Assembly: GCA_964510785.1 (NCBI GenBank)
Contig: CAZECM010000052.1
Location: 1-23,087 of the forward strand
Direction: 5' to 3'
Source: JAAYZM01 sp964510785
Lineage (GTDB): Bacteria > Actinomycetota > Actinomycetes > Actinomycetales > Cellulomonadaceae
Length of the DNA: 23,087 nt
The position numbers and the translations under genes are program-made. Below are positions 15,774 through 22,982 of the stretch, one piece after another (position 1 is the first letter of the stretch; every line of letters begins with the position of its first letter). A model generated the notes under the pieces. The model searched no databases. It was given only the letters and a program-made list of their open reading frames with translations, and had not been told where the DNA came from.

Positions 15774-15817
15774 AGCTCGGTCGAGAGCGCGCGCCGGCTC
15801 AGTCGAGGGCGCGCGCC
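15774..15817 (-). repeat. 22-bp tandem duplication across a stop codon
   Basis: Two adjacent 22-bp copies (15774-15795 and 15796-15817) match at 19 of 22 positions. The stop codon of the small conserved gene (15799-15801) lies inside one copy; the other lies just beyond the gene end. Each copy contains the self-complementary GGCGCGCG-type core. Confidence 0.7.
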
Positions 15818-16209
15818 AGCAGGCGGAGCAGGGCTCGGGCGTACGCGTCCTCCGCCGTCGTCGCCTCGACGGTGTGCTCCTCCCCCGCGCCGAGACGCAT
15901 CGACACCACGTAGCCATCGTCGCTCGCCCGCATCGCGACGAAGGCCACGCCGAGCAGGCCGCGCAGCTGGTGCTCGGCGGGCAGCCAGAGGGCGTCGTCC
16001 TTCATGACCGAGTCGAGCGCCCACTCGGTGGTCCCGTTGAAGCCGAGCACCGTGCCCGTGGGGTACTCGTGCACCTGGATCGTCATCTCGCTGACCGTGA
16101 ACACCTCGCCAGCGAGCTCGGGCTGCAGGATCGTGAACCGGTCCCCCGGTGCGGGGCTCCACCGCAGGCCAGCGTGGCGCAGCTCGGCGGCGAGGTCGAG
16201 GGAGATCAC
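15799..16209 (-). CDS. Small conserved actinobacterial protein of unknown function
   Basis: 136 aa, starting at GTG (VISLDLAAELRHAGLRWSPAPGDRFTI). The pattern, with GFNGTTEWALDSV and LWLPAEHQLRGLL in the middle and an AEDAYARALLRLL tail, recalls a family common in actinobacteria that is often labelled 'pilus assembly protein CpaE'. It has no ATPase motifs, so that label looks wrong. It has no membrane segment or signal peptide. The GTG at 16209 lies 1 nt after the stop of the tandem GNAT gene, with GGGGA upstream, so it is translated from the same mRNA. An ATG much further upstream in frame is rejected because it would overlap the GNAT gene by about 180 nt. Function unknown. Confidence 0.75.
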   Translation of the reverse strand: MISLDLAAELRHAGLRWSPAPGDRFTILQPELAGEVFTVSEMTIQVHEYPTGTVLGFNGTTEWALDSVMKDDALWLPAEHQLRGLLGVAFVAMRASDDGYVVSMRLGAGEEHTVEATTAEDAYARALLRLLARALD

Positions 16210-16210
16210 G

Positions 16211-17796
16211 TCAGAGGTTCCCCGTGGCCCGGCCTGCGGGTGCTCTCCGCGTGCCCGGGTCCGAGGTCGCGCCGTCGAGCTCGGCATAGCGGTAGGCACC
16301 CGCCACGACAAAACCGAGCCGCTCGTGGAGCTCGATGGCGGCCTCGTTGCGGACGAGCACCTGGGAGAAGGCCCGGTCCGCCCCGGCCGCACGAGCCTCC
16401 GCTAGCGCTCGCGCCGCGAGGAGGCGCGCGACGCCCAGGCCCCGGTACTCGGGGATCACGGTGAGGCACGACAGCCCCGCCCAGGCCGCGGCGCCGGGGC
16501 CAGCAGGGTCAGCACCGTCAGCAGGGTCAGCACCGTCAGCAGGGTCAGCACCGTCNNNNNNNNNNNNNNNNNNNNNNNNNNNNNNNNNNNNNNNNNNNNN
16601 NNNNNNNNNNNNNNNNNNNNNNNNNNNNNNNNNNNNNNNNNNNNNNNNNNNNNNNCAGCAGGGTCAGCACCGTCAGCAGGGTCAGCACCGTCAGCAGGGT
16701 CAGCACCGTCGGCGGCGATCTCTGGCGCCGCGACGCACACGCGCGAGACGCCGACCCGCCGTCCCTGCCGCGTGGCCGTGAGGTACCTGGCCGGCACGCC
16801 CGTGAGGATCGCCCGCCCGGTCTCCCGCTCCGCCTCGTTCTCGGCCCGCCTGCTCCCGAGCCAGATGTCGAGCCACGCGTCGTCCGGGGCGTCGGTCACC
16901 TCGAGCTCTACGCCGTCGGGCGGCTCCTCCGCGGGCAGGTCGCCGTCGAGCGAGCGCACCAGGACATAGGTCGCGCTCACGTCGCGGTAGCCGCGCGCCG
17001 CCAGCACGCGATCCGCCGTCGTCGTCGGGCCCGGCGCTCCGGCGTCGGGCACGGGCCCGTCCACGCGTACGCACGGCGTGAGACCCGCGAGGCCGAAGGC
17101 CGCCTCCACGGCGATGAGCCGCCTCGCGAGCTCGCGTGCACCGACGGTGTCCCACGACCCGGCGACCAGCACGGCGCAGTTCGCGCGGCGCGTCAGCCCG
17201 CTCGACAGCCCGAGCTCGAAGCCCTCGACGTCCTCGACCCGGGCGGGCGTCCACGTAGCGCGCTCGACGACCGGGCTCGGTGCCGCGTCGGCCTGCCACG
17301 TGTAGACGCGCAGGTGGATCTCGACGTGTCCCCAGTCCCGTTCGGGCACGCGCGTCCAGCCGAGCCGGTCGTACAGCCGCTGCGCCGCCGCCATCGCGTC
17401 CATCGTGGACAGCACGACGCGGCGGTAGCCGAGCAGGACGGACTCGCGCATCGTCGCCCGCACGAGCGCCTCGGCGACCCCCTGCCCCCGGGCCTCCGGC
17501 GCCACGGCGAGCATCCGCAGCTCGAGCTCGCCGGGCTCCGCGATCTCCGCGTAGGACGTGCCGTACGGGGCGAGCGTGATAGAGCCGACGACGACGTCCG
17601 GCACGGTAGCGGTCTCGCGGGGGACGACGGCGACGAGCAGGATCGCTTCCCGCGCGCGCCGCTGGGCGTCGACGAGCTCGTCGAGATAGTCGTCGTCGGG
17701 GTCCACGAGCCGGTCGGCGCGGTACGCCTCGGCCGTGAGCGCACCGGCGGCCTCGATCTCCTCGGGGGTCGCCGCGCGCCGGATCACGAGGTTCAC
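16211..17796 (-). CDS. Tandem GNAT-GNAT acetyltransferase with hexapeptide repeat insert (contains assembly gap)
   Basis: Two GNAT domains in one chain. Domain 1 (about 1-190, NLVIRRAATPEEIEAAG to HLRVYTWQ) has the acetyl-CoA loop VAPEARGQGVAEAL (R103-A108). Domain 2 starts with a degenerate half (TRRANCAVLVAGSWDTVGA) and ends with a complete core: RQGRRVGVSRVCVAA, then WAGLSCLTVIPEYRGLGVARLL and NEAAIELHERLGFVVAGAYRY. Between those two strands lies a (DGADPA)n array interrupted by 100 N. Three repeat units remain on each side, and both flanks read in the GNAT frame, so the gene is very likely intact. The GTG at 17796 overlaps the ligA stop as GTGA, so it is coupled to ligA. The acetyl acceptor is unknown. 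Mycothiol synthase is also a tandem GNAT, but I see no specific match to it. Confidence 0.85.
16501..16709 (-). repeat. 18-nt minisatellite encoding (DGADPA)n, broken by the gap
   Basis: The plus-strand unit CAGCAGGGTCAGCACCGT occurs three times at 16501-16554 and three times at 16656-16709, with no visible mismatch between copies. Each unit encodes DGADPA on the minus strand. The phase of the flanks implies that the missing DNA is 17 + 18k nt, so the 100 N are a placeholder and the true copy number is unknown. Perfect copies suggest recent or continuing expansion. Confidence 0.95.
16556..16655. other. Assembly gap inside the GNAT minisatellite (100 N)
   Basis: Exactly 100 N, flanked on both sides by the same 18-nt repeat. 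The assembly failed in the repeat. The array length is therefore undetermined. Confidence 0.97.
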
Positions 17797-20168
17797 GTGG
17801 CCTCCAACCCCGCGGGTCCCTGGGCGAGCAGCACCTCGAACTGCGCCTCGTCGAGGATCGTGAGCCCGAGCTCGCGCGCCTTGGTCTCCTTCGAGCCGGC
17901 GCCGGGGCCGACGACGACGAAGTCCGTCTTCTTCGACACGCTGCCGGCCGCCTTCCCACCGCGGGCGAGGATGGCCTCCTTCGCCCCGTCGCGCGAGAAG
18001 CTCTCGAGGGAACCCGTCACGACGACAGTGAGCCCCTCGAGGGTGCGCTCGATCGACTCGTCGACCTCGTCCGCCGTACGCACCCCGGCGGCCGTCCACG
18101 AGTCGACGATCTCGCGGTGCCACGCGCTCTCGTCGTCCGACTCGTCGCCGAACCACTCCTTGACGGCCGCGGCGATCGTGGGGCCGACACCGTCGACGGC
18201 CGAGAGCTCCTCGAGACCCGCCGAGCGGATCGCGTCGAGCGAACCGAACGCGGCGGCGAGCGCGCGGGCCGCCGTCGGGCCCACGTGCCGGATGGACAGG
18301 GCCACGAGCACGCGCCACAGCGGCTGGGTCTTGGCCTTCTCGAGCTGCTCGAGGAGCCGCACCGTGTTGCTCGCCGGGACCGACTCCTTCTTGGGCGTCG
18401 GCTTGGTCCAGAAGTAGAGGCGGTCCTCCCACAACCCCGTGGCCTCGCCCTTCTTGCGGATCTCGCGCCACACCCGGATGCCGGCAAGGTCGTCCGCCTC
18501 CAGGTCGAAGATGCCCGCCTCGGTGCGCAGCACGGGGTCCTGGCGTGCGGGCAGCTCCGCGGGGGGGTCGGCGTCGACGTCGCCCCCGGGGCGGTACACC
18601 TCGGGCGAGCCCGGGCGCTCCGCCTCCGGATCGGTGAGTGCGCCGGCCGCCTCCCAGCCGAGCGCCTCGACGTCGAAGGCTCCACGCGAGGCGAGCGCGA
18701 AGACCCGCTCGCGGATCTGGGCGGGGCAGCGCTGTGCGTTGGGGCAACGGATGTCGACGTCGCCCTCCTTCGCGGGGGCGAGCGGCGTGCCGCACGAGGG
18801 ACACGTGCTGGGCATGACGAACTCGCGCTCGGTGCCGTCACGCAGCGCGACGACGGGGCCGAGGATCTCCGGGATGACGTCGCCGGCCTTGCGCAGCACG
18901 ACGGTGTCACCGATGAGCACGCCCTTGCGGACCACCTCGCTCGCGTTGTGGAGCGTGGCCATCTCCACGGTCGAGCCCGCCACGACGACGGGCTGCATGA
19001 CCCCGTACGGCGTGACCCGGCCGGTACGCCCGACGCCCACGCGGATGTCGAGGAGCTTCGTGTTGACCTCTTCGGGCGGGTACTTGTACGCGATCGCCCA
19101 GCGCGGGGCGCGGCTCGTGAAGCCGAGGCGGCGCTGCAGCGCGATGTCGTCGACCTTGACGACGACGCCGTCGATCTCGTGCTCGACGTCGTGCCGGTGC
19201 TCGGCGAAGTGGTCGATGACGCCCCGGACCTCCTCGATGCCGCGCACCACGCGGTTGTGGGGCGAGACGGGGACGCCCCAGGCCGCGAGCAGCCCGTACA
19301 CGTCGGACTGGCGGCCGATCTGAGGGCGCTGCTCCTCGACGACCGCACCCCAGCGCAGGGCGCCGAACCCGTGGGCGTAGGCGCGCAGCGGCCGGGACGC
19401 GGTGACGCGCGGGTCCTTCTGGCGCAGCGAGCCGGCGGCGGAGTTGCGGGGGTTGGCGAAGGGCGCCTTGCCCGCGGCGACCTGCTGCTCGTTGAGCTCG
19501 GCGAAGGCGACGACGGGGAGGAAGACCTCGCCGCGGATCTCGATCCGCTCGGGGTGCGTCGCGGGGTCCCCGGCGAGGACGTGCGGCACACCCTCGATGG
19601 TGCGGACGTTGAGCGTCACGTCCTCCCCCGTGCGCCCGTCGCCTCGGGTCGCCGCGCGCACGAGCCTGCCGCCCTCGTAGAGCAGGGCGATCGCGAGGCC
19701 GTCGATCTTCAGCTCGCACAACAGGTCGAGCTCCGTGGCGTCGTCGAGCTCGAGACCCTTGGCGACGCGTTCGCTCCACGTGAGGACGCCGTCGATCGAG
19801 AAGGCGTTGTCGAGGGAGTACATCGGCTCGACGTGGGGCGCGGGCGCAAAGCCGGTCGCGAACGTGCCGCCGACCTGCTGGGTGGGTGAGTCGGGGGTGC
19901 GCAGGTCCGGGTGGGACTCCTCGAGCGTCTCGAGCTCGCGCAGCAGCTCGTCGTACTCGCCGTCGGACACCGTAGGTGCGTCACGCACGTAGTACGCGAA
20001 CTGGTGCTCGCGGATCTGCTCGACGAGGTCGGTCCACCGTGCGCGCGCAGCGACGTCCGCGGGTTCGGCCGGTGTGCTGGCCCGCGTGCTGCCCAGGGTG
20101 CTGGCCGTCGTACTGGCTCGGGTGCTGGCTCGGGTGCTGGCTCGGTGGTCCTCGACGTTCTCGCTCAC
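17793..20168 (-). CDS. ligA: NAD-dependent DNA ligase LigA
   Basis: 791 aa from GTG. LigA seals nicks in replication and repair using NAD+. Domain Ia (about 45-100, WTDLVEQIREHQFAYYVRD and the YDELLREL block) binds NMN. The nucleotidyltransferase domain has catalytic K154 in ELKIDG. An OB fold follows, then a four-Cys zinc finger (C456, C459, C475, C481), helix-hairpin-helix repeats (about 615-685) and a C-terminal BRCT domain (about 708-790). The segment at about 510-605 is a long insert before the HhH region, as in actinobacterial ligases. Residues 9-32 are an extra RAST-type repeat not normal for LigA. The GTG start is assumed; its best SD (GGGAGG) is 15 nt away and instead serves a 4-codon ORF that overlaps the GTG. 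The GNAT gene follows by a GTGA overlap. Confidence 0.95.
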   Translation of the reverse strand: MSENVEDHRASTRASTRASTTASTLGSTRASTPAEPADVAARARWTDLVEQIREHQFAYYVRDAPTVSDGEYDELLRELETLEESHPDLRTPDSPTQQVGGTFATGFAPAPHVEPMYSLDNAFSIDGVLTWSERVAKGLELDDATELDLLCELKIDGLAIALLYEGGRLVRAATRGDGRTGEDVTLNVRTIEGVPHVLAGDPATHPERIEIRGEVFLPVVAFAELNEQQVAAGKAPFANPRNSAAGSLRQKDPRVTASRPLRAYAHGFGALRWGAVVEEQRPQIGRQSDVYGLLAAWGVPVSPHNRVVRGIEEVRGVIDHFAEHRHDVEHEIDGVVVKVDDIALQRRLGFTSRAPRWAIAYKYPPEEVNTKLLDIRVGVGRTGRVTPYGVMQPVVVAGSTVEMATLHNASEVVRKGVLIGDTVVLRKAGDVIPEILGPVVALRDGTEREFVMPSTCPSCGTPLAPAKEGDVDIRCPNAQRCPAQIRERVFALASRGAFDVEALGWEAAGALTDPEAERPGSPEVYRPGGDVDADPPAELPARQDPVLRTEAGIFDLEADDLAGIRVWREIRKKGEATGLWEDRLYFWTKPTPKKESVPASNTVRLLEQLEKAKTQPLWRVLVALSIRHVGPTAARALAAAFGSLDAIRSAGLEELSAVDGVGPTIAAAVKEWFGDESDDESAWHREIVDSWTAAGVRTADEVDESIERTLEGLTVVVTGSLESFSRDGAKEAILARGGKAAGSVSKKTDFVVVGPGAGSKETKARELGLTILDEAQFEVLLAQGPAGLEAT
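20074..20145 (-). repeat. 12-nt in-frame tandem repeat (RAST) at the LigA N-terminus
   Basis: Six tandem 12-nt units, GTGCTGGCTCGG type on the plus strand. They encode six tetrapeptides in a row: RAST, RAST, RAST, TAST, LGST, RAST. The three copies nearest the start codon are near-identical; the others have diverged. Confidence 0.9.
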
Positions 20169-20179
20169 GGTCCCATCAT
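20165..20179 (-). other. Four-codon ORF (MMGP) coupled to the ligA start
   Basis: ATG ATG GGA CCG TGA, with GGGAGG (20184-20189) 4 and 7 nt upstream of the two ATGs, which is ideal spacing. Its stop overlaps the ligA GTG as GTGA. It may hand terminating ribosomes to ligA. Alternatively it marks a one-base sequencing error that hides a direct ATG start. Confidence 0.4.
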
Positions 20180-20218
20180 GGCGCCTCCCACCGACGCTGC
20201 GCCCGACGGCCACGGTCG

Positions 20219-20224
20219 TAGGAT
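20219..20224 (+). promoter_or_regulatory. -10-like TAGGAT before the SRPBCC gene
   Basis: TAGGAT ends 6 nt before the GTG at 20231, the distance expected for a leaderless start. AGGA within it could instead serve as a Shine-Dalgarno site at 7-8 nt spacing, so the two readings cannot be separated by sequence. It lies in the 62-bp divergent region with ligA. Confidence 0.4.
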
Positions 20225-20230
20225 CGACGG

Positions 20231-20782
20231 GTGGACCGCGACGACGCACCGCTGGCGGCCCTGCTGCGCGACGGCGATCGCGCCGGGCTGCGCTACTCCC
20301 GCACGTTCAGCCACCCCGCGAGCGAGGTGTGGCGGGCGCTGACCGAGTCCGAGTCCCTGCGGCACTGGATGCCCACCGACATCGTCGGTGAGCGCCGGGT
20401 GGGAGCACTGCTCACACTGCCGTTCTGGCCCGACACCGTCGAGAGGTACGGGCTCCAGGACCAGGCCGTGCTCCACGGCGAGGTGGTGCGGTGGGAGCCC
20501 ACCGAAGCCTTCGCGTGGACGTGGGACACCGACGAGCTGCTCTTCGAGCTCGAGGACGTGCCCGACCTCGAGGAGGCACCCGGCCGGACGCTTCTCACCT
20601 TCACCACCTGGCTCACGGACGGCTCCCCGACAGCGCTCGTCGATGTCGCCGCCGGGTACCACTCGTGCCTCGACCTGCTCGCGGAGCTGCTCGATCACGG
20701 CGCGGAGCACTCGACCGCTGAGGTCGACCCCACGGCGCTCGAGGCGCGCTACGCCGCGCACTTCGGAGCGGGCTCACACTGA
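20231..20782 (+). CDS. SRPBCC (AHSA1-type) domain protein
   Basis: 183 aa from GTG. The START-like helix-grip fold is recognisable from RYSRTFSHPASEVWRALTESESLRHWMPTD, followed by the strand-rich block GEVVRWEPTEAFAWTWDTDELLFELED and RTLLTFTTWLTDG, with a long C-terminal helix (AAGYHSCLDLLAELLD). AHSA1-type bacterial proteins bind hydrophobic ligands or act as stress-related factors; most have no assigned function. There is no signal peptide or membrane segment. It diverges from ligA across 62 bp and is followed 75 bp later by the S9 peptidase gene on the same strand. Ligand and role are unknown. Confidence 0.85.
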   Translation: MDRDDAPLAALLRDGDRAGLRYSRTFSHPASEVWRALTESESLRHWMPTDIVGERRVGALLTLPFWPDTVERYGLQDQAVLHGEVVRWEPTEAFAWTWDTDELLFELEDVPDLEEAPGRTLLTFTTWLTDGSPTALVDVAAGYHSCLDLLAELLDHGAEHSTAEVDPTALEARYAAHFGAGSH

Positions 20783-20844
20783 GCGGGGTCCTAGGCTCCA
20801 GGGCGTTTGGGAGGGACACCGCGCACGGTGCGGCTCTCGCCGCC

Positions 20845-20850
20845 TACGCT
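20845..20850 (+). promoter_or_regulatory. -10-like box before the S9 peptidase gene
   Basis: TACGCT lies 7 nt before the ATG at 20858. No Shine-Dalgarno site is present directly upstream of that ATG. It suggests a leaderless transcript, but an alternative TAGGCT (20792-20797) followed by GGGAGGG (20809-20815) could serve an upstream in-frame GTG at 20828. Confidence 0.35.
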
Positions 20851-20857
20851 GCTCGAC

Positions 20858-22957
20858 ATGGACGCATCGCACGACGCCACGTCACCCACCGAGAACGACC
20901 CGCACGCCTGGCTCGAAGACGTCGAGGGCACCGAGGCTCTCGCGTGGGTCGGCGAACGCAACGCCCACGCGGCGTCGACACTCGAGGCGCAACCTGACTT
21001 CGCCGCGACCCGGGAGTCGATCCGCGAGGTGCTCGACTCGCCCGACAAGATCCCGCAGGTCACCCGGCGCGGTACGTGGTTGTACAACTTCTGGGTCGAC
21101 GCCGAGCACCCCCGCGGGCTGTGGCGCCGCACCACGCCCGAGAGCTACCGCACCGACTCGCCCGACTGGCAGGTGATCATCGACGTCGACGCCCTCAACG
21201 AGGCCGAGGGTGAGGACTGGGTGTGGCACGGCGCGAGCGTCCTGCGGCCCGAGTACCGGCTAGCGCTCGTCTCGCTGTCGCACGGCGGGTCCGACGCCGA
21301 CGTCACCCGGGAGTTCGACCTCGAGACGCTCGAGTTCGTCGCGCCTGAGGACGGCGGCTTCTACCGGGCGGAAGCGAAGGGGGCACTGAGCTGGATCGAC
21401 ACGGACACGGTGTTCGCGTACACCGACTTCGGGCCTGGTTCGCTCACGGACTCGGGCTACCCACGCACGGTACGCCGCTGGCGGCGAGGCCAACCGATCG
21501 AGGACGCCGAGCTCGTGTACGAAGGCGTACTCACCGATCTGTACATCTCGGCGAGCCGCGACCACACCCCGGGCTTCGAGCGTGACTTCGTCGCCCGCGC
21601 GATCGAGTTCTACGCGGCCGAGGAGTACGTGCTGCGGCCCGACGGGTCACTGGACCGGATCGACGTGCCGACGTCGGCGGAGATCGGCGTGCACCGCGAG
21701 TGGCTCACGATCGAGCTGCGCGAGGACTGGACGCCGACGCCCGGGGACCCGACCTATCCGGCCGGCTCGCTGCTCGCCGCCGTGCTCGACGACTTCCTCG
21801 CCGGGGACCGCAGCATCACGACCCTGTTCACGCCGACCGCCACGACCTCGCTCGCGGGCGGTGCGTGGACTCGTCACCACCTCGTGGTCACCGTGCTCGA
21901 CGACGTCAAGCACCGGCCCGAGGTGCTCACTCCCCCGGTGCCCGCCGTCGGCGGCGTCGCGTGGGCGAGGAGCGGGCTGCCGGGGGTGTCACCGATGGGG
22001 ACTGTCGCCGTCGGCGCCGTGGACGGCGTGGACAGCGACGACCTCTGGCTCGTGACGACCGACTTCCTCACGCCCTCGACCCTCTCGCTCACCAGCGCCG
22101 GTGGGGGCGATGCCCCCGAACCGCTCAAGTCGAGCCCGACGTTCTTCGACGCCGACGGGCTCGAGATCGCCCAGCACTTCGCGACCTCTGCCGACGGCAC
22201 GCGCGTGCCGTACTTCCAGGTGGGGCCGGCAGTGCCGCCGTCTGGTCCGGCACCGACGCTGTTGTACGGCTACGGCGGGTTCGAGATCTCGCTCACGCCG
22301 TCCTACTCCGGCTCGCTCGGCCGCTCGTGGCTCGCGCAGGGCGGCACCTACGTACTCGCGAACATCCGCGGCGGTGGCGAGTACGGACCGGGGTGGCACC
22401 AGGCGGCGCTCAAGGGGAAGCGGCACCGGGCGTACGAGGACTTCGAGGCCGTGGCGCGCGACCTCGTGGCGCGTGGCGTGACCGATGCTGCGCACCTGGG
22501 GATCCAGGGCGGTTCGAACGGCGGCCTGCTCACCGGGAACATGCTCGTGCGGTCGCCCGAGCTGTTCGGCGCCGTCGTGATCCAGGTCCCGCTGCTCGAC
22601 ATGGCGCGGTACTCGCGCCTGCTCGCGGGGGCGTCATGGATGGCCGAGTACGGTGACCCCGAGGACCCCGCGCAGTGGGAGTTCATCCGCACCTTCTCGC
22701 CGTACCACCTGTTCGACGAGGCAGCCGAGTACCCGCCGGTGCTGCTCACGACCTCGACGCGCGACGATCGGGTGCACCCGGGGCACGCCCGCAAGTTCAC
22801 GGCGAAGCTGCTCAGTACGGGCCAGGACGTCACGTACTACGAGAACGTCGAGGGCGGACACGGCGGCGCAGCGGACAACGCGCAGGCCTCGCACATGGCG
22901 GCGCTCGTGTACGAGTTCCTCGCGGGGCGGCTGGGGCTGGGGTCGCCGGAAGCGTGA
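20858..22957 (+). CDS. S9 family prolyl oligopeptidase-type serine peptidase
   Basis: 699 aa. S9 peptidases cleave short peptides, often after proline or basic residues. The N-terminal signature DPHAWLEDVEG is followed by a beta-propeller (about 70-400) and an alpha/beta-hydrolase domain (about 450-699). The triad is S553 in GGSNGG, the aspartate pair D636/D637 in STRDDRVHPGH, and H668 in GGHGG; GYGGF and IRGGGEYG are the oxyanion-region motifs. No signal peptide is visible, so it is probably cytoplasmic. The ATG at 20858 keeps the family signature near the N-terminus; in-frame GTG (20828) and TTG (20807) codons upstream are possible. It ends in front of a hairpin shared with a convergent gene. 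Prolyl versus oligopeptidase-B-like specificity is not resolved. Confidence 0.92.
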   Translation: MDASHDATSPTENDPHAWLEDVEGTEALAWVGERNAHAASTLEAQPDFAATRESIREVLDSPDKIPQVTRRGTWLYNFWVDAEHPRGLWRRTTPESYRTDSPDWQVIIDVDALNEAEGEDWVWHGASVLRPEYRLALVSLSHGGSDADVTREFDLETLEFVAPEDGGFYRAEAKGALSWIDTDTVFAYTDFGPGSLTDSGYPRTVRRWRRGQPIEDAELVYEGVLTDLYISASRDHTPGFERDFVARAIEFYAAEEYVLRPDGSLDRIDVPTSAEIGVHREWLTIELREDWTPTPGDPTYPAGSLLAAVLDDFLAGDRSITTLFTPTATTSLAGGAWTRHHLVVTVLDDVKHRPEVLTPPVPAVGGVAWARSGLPGVSPMGTVAVGAVDGVDSDDLWLVTTDFLTPSTLSLTSAGGGDAPEPLKSSPTFFDADGLEIAQHFATSADGTRVPYFQVGPAVPPSGPAPTLLYGYGGFEISLTPSYSGSLGRSWLAQGGTYVLANIRGGGEYGPGWHQAALKGKRHRAYEDFEAVARDLVARGVTDAAHLGIQGGSNGGLLTGNMLVRSPELFGAVVIQVPLLDMARYSRLLAGASWMAEYGDPEDPAQWEFIRTFSPYHLFDEAAEYPPVLLTTSTRDDRVHPGHARKFTAKLLSTGQDVTYYENVEGGHGGAADNAQASHMAALVYEFLAGRLGLGSPEA

Positions 22958-22958
22958 C

Positions 22959-22974
22959 GCGCACTTGAGTGCGC
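22959..22974. terminator. Bidirectional hairpin between convergent genes
   Basis: Perfect 16-nt palindrome GCGCACTTGAGTGCGC, a stem of six pairs with a TTGA loop. It begins 2 nt after the S9 peptidase stop and ends 9 nt before the stop of the facing gene. It could end transcription from both sides; no T-tract is present. Confidence 0.5.
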
Positions 22975-22982
22975 TCGGCTCC

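Noticed and set aside
16501..16709. CRISPR array
   Set aside because: The 18-nt units are directly adjacent with no spacers and are in frame with a GNAT gene.
16211..17796. Mycothiol synthase MshD as the identity of the tandem GNAT protein
   Set aside because: Both have two GNAT domains, but the sequence blocks here resemble generic GNAT proteins and I see no MshD-specific motif.
16456..18804. A reading frame joining ligA-region sequence, the GNAT protein and a Leu/Thr-rich tail
   Set aside because: The part before the GTG at 17796 is an out-of-frame reading of ligA, and the tail is an out-of-frame reading of the repeat caused by the 100-N placeholder.
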